Of a DNA stretch of 64,000 nucleotides, positions 56,183 to 64,000 are shown piece after piece. This DNA comes from Hansfordia pulvinata (Eukaryota > Ascomycota > Sordariomycetes > Xylariales): contig BJKQ01000007.1 of NCBI GenBank assembly GCA_006538405.1, positions 1,550,001 to 1,614,000 of the forward strand. Direction: 5' to 3'. Below the pieces are notes generated by a model that saw only the letters and a list, made by a program, of their open reading frames with translations, was not told the origin of the DNA and did no database searches. A program made the translations under genes and the position numbers. The number at the start of each line of letters is the position of its first letter. Position 1 is the stretch's first letter.

Positions 56183-56577
56183 TCATTACCAGAGAGGGCC
56201 AGGCGCTGCCTTGATAGAATCACATACAAAGCAAAGCATCACAATAAATTTGAAACCTTTCCAGAGCCAATGTCAGGCTGTTCAACACGATGCTTATATC
56301 GCATATTTTTGCCAATACACTGTAATGCATGCACCTGTCGAATTCAGCAGCCAGGGTACACTCTGCCATTCGCGAAGAAAAAAAAAAGGAGGAAATACGA
56401 AGAAAGCAAAACGCCACTGTCGCTGCCTGACGCCCAACGTGCTCTCGTTCTCTTGGGTACAGCCTTCGTTCACTTCTTATTGAGGAGAAGAGCCACACGA
56501 GAACTCGGGAAAGAAGCTGCAACAAACAGATGCTTAACGTATCAAAATCGTGAAAACAACATGTACGCTTCGTCAGC
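56183..56577. other. convergent intergenic region
   Basis: It lies between the 3' ends of the GH18 gene (+) and an unrecognised gene (-). An AATAAA at 56243-56248 is a likely polyadenylation signal for GH18. Confidence 0.5.
56243..56248 (+). terminator. AATAAA polyadenylation signal candidate for GH18 gene
   Basis: AATAAA lies 61 bases after the stop codon in AT-rich context. Confidence 0.4.
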
Positions 56578-57452
56578 CTAGCGCGCACCAAAAACGCGGT
56601 CGAGCTCGGCGCCCTTATCAACGGCCATCTCGCTGGCACCCTCGCGCTCGGCGATACTCATCTGGCGAAACTGGCTGGCGGGTATTTCCTCACCTGCGAC
56701 CTCGAAGCTGAGCCCGCCGTTGCCATTCTGCTTAGAGCTGACCGCCGCCGCCGCCGCCGCCGCCCCCACTGGGCCGTCGGCAACAACAGGAGCAGAGCCG
56801 ACGAGGCCGTCGCCGCCAGCACCCTCGGCCAGGCCCGCGGCCGCGGAGGACTCCGTCCCGTCGGCCTCGGAGAGGCGGCGCTCGGGCTCGAGCAGGCGCG
56901 AGTCGCTGTCGAGCCAGCCGGGGGCGACGCGGCGCTTCTCGGCGAGGTCGCGGTCGCGGATGGCGGAGGCGAAGCGGTCGAGGGTGCCGCGCAGGCGCTG
57001 CTCCTGACCCGCGATGTGGGCCTGCAGGGCGCGGCACGACGCGATGATGTCGTCCGGGTGCGCGGCGTGGCCGGCCGAGGAGGACACTACGTACTTTGGC
57101 TTCGCGGGGGTGGTGCTGCCGCTGCCGCTGCCGCTGCCGGCGCCGGTGCCGGCGTCGCCGCTGCTGGCGTCTTCGGAGGACGAGGACGGGCCGCCCAGGA
57201 GCCCCGGGGTCGTGGGCGCGGGCAGCGTCGAGGGCATCGCCTTGTACGTGTAGGGCAGGGTGGCGGCGGCGGGCAGCGGGGTGTGGACGGTGAGAGGCAC
57301 CTGGGCCAGGAGGGGGTTGGAGCCTGTGCGCGGGCGGCAAGTCAGCCTGGCTTTGCAATTGGGGTGTCTGAGGGGCGGAATGCGTGATGAACGGCCGCAA
57401 TGGGTGTACAGAGGAGGAGGGGGGGGGGATGCGACTTACGCTCGTCAGGCAT
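56578..57452 (-). CDS. conserved-looking coiled-coil protein, function unknown
   Basis: Two exons, 57452-57440 (13 nt) and 57323-56578, are joined by a 116-nt intron (GTAAGT...CACAG). They give 252 residues. The N terminus reads MPDERSNPLLAQVPLTVHTP. A Ser/Gly-rich linker is followed by a helical, probably coiled-coil segment (DDIIASCRALQAHIAGQEQ..LDRFASAIRDRDLAEKRR) and then APGWLDSDSRLLEPE. After an Ala-rich patch the C terminus is a second helix rich in E and M (QFRQMSIAEREGASEMAVDKG). I do not recognise the family. The tiny first exon is chosen because it supplies an ATG in a good context and an in-frame GTAAGT donor. It is divergent from pICln. Confidence 0.7.
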
Positions 57453-58090
57453 GGCGATTGGGTGGGCCGGGTCGCGCGCCTGGGTGCTGCGAGGGATTTC
57501 GTTTTCTTTTCTGCTCTGGCAGTTTGGGATAATTCCAGGCTTTCAAGATTAATATAAATGGCCGAGTACCCAAGCAGCCGAGACGCCGGGGTTGCGTGGT
57601 CTAGAGAGGTTGTTGGGAAGAATCGGCGTTCCGGTCCGCGACGTTGGCCCCGCGCTGTCGGTGTCAGTGGGATCCTGGATGGATGGCGTTGCCGCCGGCA
57701 AGCAGCGGCCGGCGGCGGCAGGCAGCGGCCGGCGGCGGCAGGCAACGCGGGGCGGCCGTGACTGGACGGGACCTCGGGGTGCCAGGCAGCCCTCTGCAGC
57801 GGGTGCCTGGCCGATAAGATAACGCCAGCCAGCAAACCCCCAGCTCGGGGCCTGCTGCCCCACCAAAGCTTCTTCCCCTTCTCGAACGGCGGCACCCACG
57901 CTGCAGCGCGCTGCGACGCCCCGCCAACGCCATCGCTGTCGCTGTCGCCAGCCAACACACCTCACGTCAGGTACCTCCTTACTTGCTTACCTGGTACCCT
58001 GCACCATCCGAGCTCAAACGTCCTCTGCCGCACGCCCTTTCATAATCCTACTCTCGGTCTCGCGTCTCGCACGCCGCGCCGCCTCCAGCC
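57453..58090. other. divergent promoter region
   Basis: A bidirectional region between the unrecognised coiled-coil gene (-) and pICln (+). It contains a two-copy 20-bp GC-rich tandem repeat at 57701-57740. No gene is seen. Confidence 0.5.
57701..57740 (+). repeat. two-copy 20-bp tandem repeat
   Basis: The unit [AG]GCAGCGGCCGGCGGCGGCA occurs twice in direct tandem, in promoter-type sequence. Confidence 0.9.
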
Positions 58091-59100
58091 ATGTTGCCGG
58101 CCGTCATCAAAACCTGCCCCGCGGCCGACAGCGACTTCGAGCCCCTGAGCCTCTACCAGGCCCAGACCCCCGACACTTTCTACGACGGAAAGCCCGTGCT
58201 GCACCACCACGACGAACACGTCAAGGCCTGGGTCTCCGCCGACCAGGTCGACCGCCTCTTCTTCTTCTCCAAGCCGGCCGCCGCCGACCAGGGCCACCCC
58301 ACTCCGCCCCAGAGCCACGCCCTCGAGAACGACGGCGGCAAGCACCTGCGCGAGGAGCACAATGTTCACGTCTTCGTCGCCTCCAAGTACGCACGACGTC
58401 CGCCCTGCTTGCCCCGATCTGGAACACCCGCTAACTCGCAATCCGCCGTAGTAAATTGACCCTGTTCTCCCCGGCCAGTGGCACGGGTCTCGAGATCCCC
58501 TACCCCACAATCACGCTCCACGCGATCAAGAACTTCAGGCATGTCGCCAACCCCGACGACGACTCGACCAAGTTCGTCGGCGTCTACATGCAGCTGGAGT
58601 TCTCCGACTCGGCCGAGGGCGACGATGACTTCTCCGACCCCATCGAGCTGACCCTCGTCCCTTACAAACCCTCCGACACCGCGACCATCGACCCCATCAA
58701 CGCCGAGAAGACGACGGCCCTCTTCAACCAGATCTCCGCCTGCTCCAACCTGAACCCGGACCCCCACAACGGAGAGGACGAAGAGGACGAGCAGGACGAG
58801 GCCGACCGCATAATATTCGAGGGCCAGCACGAGGCTCTCGAGGGCTTCACGGGCGTCTTGCATGGCGACGCGGCCGGGGGTCTCCCGCCACCCATGCCCG
58901 GCAGCTCCGGCTGGATCACGGCCGACAACGTGCACGAGTACTTCGACGAGGAGGGCAACTGGATTGGCGAGGATGGCGTCAGCGGCGAGCTGGGCGAGGG
59001 AGCTGGCCGCGTAAGGGATCGCGACGAGGCTGATGGAGATGGCGCAAATGTCCATGATGGGACTGACGATGCCGAGTCCAAGCGCCCTCGCACGGAATGA
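58091..59100 (+). CDS. methylosome subunit pICln-like protein
   Basis: Two exons, 58091-58386 and 58452-59100, are joined by a 65-nt intron (GTACGC...CGTAG). They give 314 residues. The PH-like Voldacs/ICln fold is seen as GTGLEIPYPTITLHAIK, followed by GVYMQLEFSDS. The acidic stretch EDEEDEQDEADRI is typical of ICln, as is the C-terminal SGWITADNVHEYFDEEGNW. In animals and fission yeast, ICln binds Sm proteins and presents them to the PRMT5 methylosome and SMN complex for snRNP assembly. The same role is expected here. The nearby SmD3 gene (62.65 kb) is a direct client of this pathway. Confidence 0.88.
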
Positions 59101-60054
59101 GCTGGAGACCTGATCACACAGCTCCAGATCGGGGGAACGTGAATCTTGCGACGCGAAACACAGTTGTGCGAGGTCACCGCGCGTCGTCCCAAGTAGAGGA
59201 CTCGGGCCGTGTGGCAGCTTCCTTCGAGATCTATGGGACTACACTTCCCAAGCCACAAGTCGACTCCCACAAGACGGATCACTTTGGGGCACACAACAAC
59301 TGCGAACAACTGAAACGCAGTATGGAGTCATCTACAATCTCTGTCGCAGTTAGTGCGCCGGATTATGTCTCGCCAAACCACTTTGGCTAGGTAGGTATGC
59401 AAGGCGACACGCGATGAATTCGGCAACCCCCAGCGGTATCCTATAAGCCAGGTATCCTCTCAACCACACTCATCACAGTTGACTGTGCGAGAAGTGCTTT
59501 GAGCCGTGTCACCGTCTGGTCAATGCGACATGGTTAAATCCCCAGGTGCCCGACCAGGGGGTCGATAAATCTTACCCCGGAGTCATAGGGGCCGTTCTGT
59601 CTACTGGATATTAGTCAATATCTACAATAGCAAGGCAAATCACCTTCCAGACTCTGGTCAGTGGCTTGCTACCGCACCTTTTCTTGCACCCAAAATTGGT
59701 TGACTGCCCCCAAGGCGCGGCGGGGCAATTGCGACAACCTCAATGGATGATTGAGGAGCAGTTGATCTCAAGTCATCGTTCGACCACCAAAACGCCCCTT
59801 CGATTCCTCTACTCTCTCCCTTCCTAAACGAATAGAGACTGAAGACAGACGCGTCTTAGTAGGACGCAAGTAAGACCTACTGCATGTCGCTGCTTGTAAA
59901 TATGCCTGACGCACTGGACAAGAAAATCAACCATCACTGCGGCCGTGGTCCGGCCAAATAGCCAAACCCCACTGACAGATGCTCTTTTATGTATGTGATC
60001 TTTTCTTGCTATATGGGCATCTACCTTCCATACTCTGGCGACGGGTTCCACAGC
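59101..60054. other. convergent intergenic region
   Basis: The 3' flanks of pICln (+) and tryptophanyl-tRNA synthetase (-). The middle part is AT-richer. No gene or RNA gene is recognised. Confidence 0.5.
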
Positions 60055-61850
60055 CTAGGCAGCACCGGTCTCCTCCTTCTCCTTGGCCTTCGCGGCCTTC
60101 TTGGCGGCAATCTGCTTTTCCTTCTCGATCTTCTTGAGCTGGTTCTTGGTCAGCTTGCCGTCGCCAGCGGCGAGGTCGGCTGGCCCCGAGCTCTCCATGA
60201 TGGGCACGACCTGCTCGACGCGCGGGTTCCCCCTCCACTTGAGGGGCCGCTGTGACATGAACAGGTCCACGACGTCGGGGGTCGCCTTGGCCCGGCGCTC
60301 CTGGAACGCCGCGACGTACTCCTGCATGTGCTTGATGCAGATGGCTTTCAACTGGTTGGCGATATCGGTCAGTGTTGCGACACCACCCTGGGCTGGTTTT
60401 TACTTACTTCTCCTGTCAGCAGCTGGCCGGATCTGTAGTCGTCGCCGATCTTCTTCAATTCCTGCTGGTGAGTCAGTATGCGAAAGCCGTCGGGGGACTA
60501 GCATTGGGGCAGCACCGACCTCGTCATCGTCCATGAAGAATGCGAGATACTGGTAAGAGACGTCGACATCCGGGTTGCCACCCTTCTCGCGCTGCTCCTC
60601 GGCACTGGTCTGTCCTCCAGAGAAGGCGTACTTGTTGATCTTGTCCTTGATCTGCTTGGGGGTGTCCTTCATGAAGATAGCCGACGTGTCTATGCTGGCC
60701 GACATCTTGGAGCCAGGCCCTTGCAACGCATCGAGGAAACGGGAGTGGATCAGGGACGGCTTGGCGTAACGCAGGCGCGCGGCACAGTCCCGGGTCAGGC
60801 GGAAGTAAGGGTCCTGGTCAATGGCGCAGGGGATCAGGCACGGGATGGCACTGGACTTCTTCTCGTCCGCCCCGAAGATGTGCGGGAACGACGAAGCGAA
60901 CGCGGTAGCGCCCTGGATGCTTCCGAAGTGGATCTTTCCGATGTTGGAGCTGGGCATTATCAGCAGGTGAGAGAGAAGCGGACGCGCGCATGGGAGAAGA
61001 AGACTGACCTGTCGTCGAACCCAAAGACAGCCTTGGCCGTGTTGTAGGTGACGAGTTTCGCGAATCGCGTAATGTTGCGGTAGAAAGCACCGCCCATGAA
61101 TTCGTAGTCGGAGAAGATGAAAGTCTTGTCCGGGTCGAAGCCGATAGCAATGATGTCGGCGCAGTTCGACTTTGAGTATCCCATGACCTCCTCCACTGTC
61201 CTCTTCTCACTGAACAAAAACTTCTCGTCTACGATGCAGTAAGCAAGGTGAGCTGCGGTTGATGAGTGGTTACAGAGCTCTCTCACCATCCGTAAGCATG
61301 ATGACCAGCGGAACGTCGAAGACATCTTGCAGCCATCTTTTCGAATGTTAGTCTGGCGATTGCGTGCTGAAAGTCTCCTGAACCGACTCCAGAAGGGAAT
61401 TCGTGTGACTTACTTGCAAAAGTCGAAGATCTGAGTGTGGCCGACGTGCATGCTGTCGCTGCTTGGCCCGCGGCCAGTGTAGAGGAAGAAGGGCTCGCCC
61501 TGTCGACGCAGGTCAGCGAGTCTGAAGGACAGTGGCTAGCGCCCCTTGGAACTCTCAGCGAACCTTCTCGTAGCGGTCGAGGATGAGGCCGAGATCGCGC
61601 TCGCTGAAGACAATCTTGCGGCGCATGAAGCGATGGGGCTTGTGGCCCGTGACGCGCTCGAAGCGCTGGAGCAGGTCCTCGTCGATCAGCTTGGTGCCGA
61701 ACTCGTCTACCAGCTTGTGGTAGTCGATGGCCTTGGCCTTGCCGTCCTCGCCAACCTCGCCAGCGACGCTCCACGGGTCGACTTTCTGCTTCGAGGGGCG
61801 GCGACAGCCTCAGGGCTGACCTGGGCCGGGGCTTCGGGCGCAGAAGCCAT
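60055..61850 (-). CDS. cytosolic tryptophanyl-tRNA synthetase
   Basis: Eight exons are modelled: 61850-61821, 61785-61564, 61499-61414, 61336-61287, 61228-61009, 60949-60520, 60461-60408 and 60351-60055. They give 462 residues. The enzyme has [20 protein letters not shown], then the class I HVGH at ~102-105, then [38 protein letters not shown] follows, with [15 protein letters not shown] and the KMSKS-equivalent GSKMSAS. The C terminus is K/E-rich ([16 protein letters not shown]). This is the eukaryotic cytosolic type that charges tRNA-Trp. The first intron would be only 35 nt (61786-61820). Without it the N-terminal [10 protein letters not shown] frame does not meet the KVDPWSV frame, so either an ultra-short intron or a one-base indel is required. 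The gene is unusually intron-rich for this window. Confidence 0.92.
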
Positions 61851-62650
61851 GGCGGGGCGGCTGGAGGTGGACTTGATTATGAACAAGTTGGGGCAGCTAG
61901 CTGGCGGAGCGGTTGAGGCCTTCGTGAGAGGGCGGTAGTCGAGGTACGCAGCACAGTCGAGGCGTTTAGTCACGATGGCGCGATTCAGACGCAGCTGGTC
62001 ACGGTACCTAAGGTAATCACAGCCAGAGCCCTGGACTACGCAGTACGAGGCGACGCCCAATTCTGGTGCGGCGGTGCCTGCGATCGGCCCAGGTGCCGCC
62101 TTCTTCGCATGGAGGGGCATTTTCCGTGCCTGCTACCTAAATTTGGAGGGGTAACTGCATTGTGTCAGGGTCCCACCTTGGCCAATCGTCATGCTAGACT
62201 AAAGACGGCTAGCGCAGGCTGAGACCACTGGAATGTTGCGTCTGTCTCTCTGCTGCAGTTTCCTGGTGTAAGGTACATGGGTGCGAGGTCGCTTCTGTAG
62301 CTCCGCCAGCTGGCTCCCAGCTGGGAAGACCCGAGTGCTGAGTGACGTGCCCAGCGAAGGGACTTGGAGTCCGGCCACTGGGTGCTGGGGCTGTAAGTAC
62401 CTCAGCCTCCGATCTTTGGGAAGGCTGCGACCGGGCTGGAGCTGCTTGCTGTTCTGGGCATCCTCGTACCTCCATTCGCGACCGGCCTGCCATCTAATCT
62501 GGCCGTCCATCCCACCTCGGCCCATCTTGACCTCGACAGCGCTGACGACGACAACGACGACGAGCACGACGACGGACACGGAAACGATCTCCACCCCTTC
62601 CTCAATCACCCAGGGACGCTTTTCCACACCGCCGCCTCCCATCTGCAACC
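61851..62650. other. divergent promoter region TrpRS / SmD3
   Basis: An 800-bp bidirectional region between two RNA-machinery genes. The last ~100 bases (GACGACGACAACGACGACGAG... then CA-rich) look like the SmD3 leader. No gene is seen. Confidence 0.5.
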
Positions 62651-63138
62651 ATGACGTCCACAATCGGAATCCCGATCAAGCTCCTCAACGAGGCCCAGGG
62701 CCACATTGTGACCCTCGAGATCACCTCTGGCCAGACGTACCGTGGCAAACTCCTCGAGGGTGAGTCTGCCCCACCCCCTCGCCGCGCCGCTTGCGGGCTC
62801 AAGGCACAGAAGCTAACCCGGGGACTCCCATGTGCAGCCGAGGACAACATGAACGTGCAGCTCAAGGACATCACTGTCACCGCCCGTGACGGACGCGTCA
62901 GCCATCTGGACCAGGTCTACATTCGCGGCAGCCACGTGCGCTTCTTCATTGTGCCCGACATGCTGAAGTACGTTCCCTCCTCACTCCGCCACAAACCCGC
63001 CGAACCCAAGCTAACCATCCCGTGCACAGGAACGCGCCCATGTTCCGGAGTCGCAACGCCCGAGGCCGCGGTGTCGGTCTGGCCAGAGGACGTGCCACCG
63101 TCAGCAGAGCGCGGGCAAGCGGGCGCGGCGGACGATAA
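62651..63138 (+). CDS. smd3: small nuclear ribonucleoprotein SmD3
   Basis: Three exons, 62651-62759, 62838-62967 and 63030-63138, give 115 residues. The Sm1 motif is [18 protein letters not shown] and Sm2 includes [20 protein letters not shown], followed by KNAPMFRS. This is the exact SmD3 pattern. The Arg/Gly-rich tail ([21 protein letters not shown]) is a likely arginine-methylation target. SmD3 is part of the heptameric ring on U1, U2, U4 and U5 snRNAs. Introns are 78 and 62 nt with GTGAGT and GTACGT donors. Confidence 0.96.
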
Positions 63139-64000
63139 GCAGGTTTCGATCTCTGGTCAACATTTGACACGACAAAAAGCGCTCGGGGGGTTTTCTAGGA
63201 CAACGAGGTGGGATGCACACCACAGTCTCGACGGCAAGCCCCTATTTGTCTTCATCATGGCGTTGGGGGACAAAACCGTCTTTTGTCTTTGATGGAATCC
63301 AGTATGGACGGGAAGACGGGCCAGAAACGCCCGCCGTGGCGATCCGCAGGCGCGGGGTCGCGCGCCGCAGAGCTCTCGTGCCACGCAGCAGCAACCCACG
63401 CGGGGTTCTCACACGGGCGCCTCCGTCGACGGCTGGACTTGGTTCACGGCCCTTCTCAGCCACACAATCGGGTGGGCAGACGGATGACGGGAGAGGCCTC
63501 CGCTGGGGGACGTCAATTTCCTCGGCGCGAAAAATCACGAGAATCTAGACGAGGACATCAGCTTGCCGGATACCCTGAATATACCATTGATGCCCACACC
63601 CGAAGATGCGAGTACCTGAGCCCGGCGAGACGCATTCCGGTCGACTCAACCCGAATGCGAAGACCAGAGAGTTGTAGCTGGAAACGGACACCAATTTTGA
63701 CGAGCAGCTTCATTGAACCAACCAGGGCGTTCCTAATCGCTGCCATCACTGAACAAAACATCATACACGCTCAGGCACTTATAGGTAATTCTCTCGCAAG
63801 CAAGCGCCGCGGTATTCAGTATGTTCATTTATTTGTGGGAGATTCTACTTGAATCTCCATCTCTAGTGTCCAGTCGCGATGGCAAAGCACAGTATCCGGT
63901 CCCGCCGTTGCAGGCGCTTACAATGTCTCGAGGATGCGATTTTCAAGACCCTGAGCCTGAGCTTACTACGGTAATAAAAGTAGCCTCATGACAAGCTGAA
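63139..64000. other. 3' flank at window end
   Basis: The SmD3 3' UTR and further sequence without a supportable gene. The longer open frames show no motif and overlap each other. Confidence 0.45.

Noticed and set aside
61851..62120. In-frame upstream extension of TrpRS (from an ATG at 62120)
   Set aside because: It lacks a presequence-like composition at its start and lies in probable 5' UTR; the [10 protein letters not shown] start is preferred.

Overview
This window is nuclear DNA from a filamentous ascomycete, most likely a Sordariomycete. The genes are eukaryotic. They carry short GT-AG introns, mostly 47-116 nt, with pyrimidine- or CA-rich leaders before the start codons. The coding regions are GC-rich with strong third-position GC, and the gene set is typical of Pezizomycotina. 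I cannot name the genus. About 20 genes are supported. They are separated by long gene-poor stretches, especially 16.1-20.8 kb and 23.6-28.4 kb.

Left part (0.5-16 kb): a Ca3427-like periplasmic-binding-fold protein, a mitochondrial FLILHELTA-family protein, and a secreted cysteine protein built of two tandem repeats whose reading frame changes between them. These are followed by glucosidase II alpha (GH31, ER glycoprotein processing) and, divergent from it, nucleoside diphosphate kinase. NDK has an in-frame upstream extension that encodes a membrane anchor. Next is a single-pass membrane protein with a fucose-lectin-like ectodomain.

Middle part (16-44 kb): mostly non-coding DNA, with a small putative membrane protein, a secreted class 3 lipase, a GPI-anchored secreted orphan, a CECR5-type HAD hydrolase and an aldo-keto reductase. 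A divergent pair of tRNA-related genes follows, TRM61 and cysteinyl-tRNA synthetase; the latter has a probable mitochondrial-targeting upstream extension.

Right part (44-64 kb): a 1,675-residue NACHT-WD40 STAND/NLR-type protein (allorecognition or innate-immunity class), an SPX-EXS phosphate transporter/sensor of the SYG1/XPR1 family, a cytosolic GH18 enzyme, an unrecognised coiled-coil protein, the methylosome subunit pICln, intron-rich cytosolic tryptophanyl-tRNA synthetase and the spliceosomal core protein SmD3. pICln and SmD3 act in the same snRNP assembly route.

The most unexpected signal is a short word, TACTCGTA/TACGAGTA. I located 26 perfect copies by eye, against about 2 expected by chance. 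Twenty-five of the 26 lie outside coding regions, with clusters at 16.6-19.3 kb and 29.9-30.5 kb, and some are joined into perfect 14-bp palindromes. Other points worth checking are a candidate 35-nt intron in the TrpRS gene, the frame change in the tandem-repeat secreted protein, the membrane-anchored NDK isoform, and a TNE[TS]VV pseudo-repeat at the N terminus of the NLR. No CRISPR array, rRNA, convincing tRNA or intact transposon was seen.
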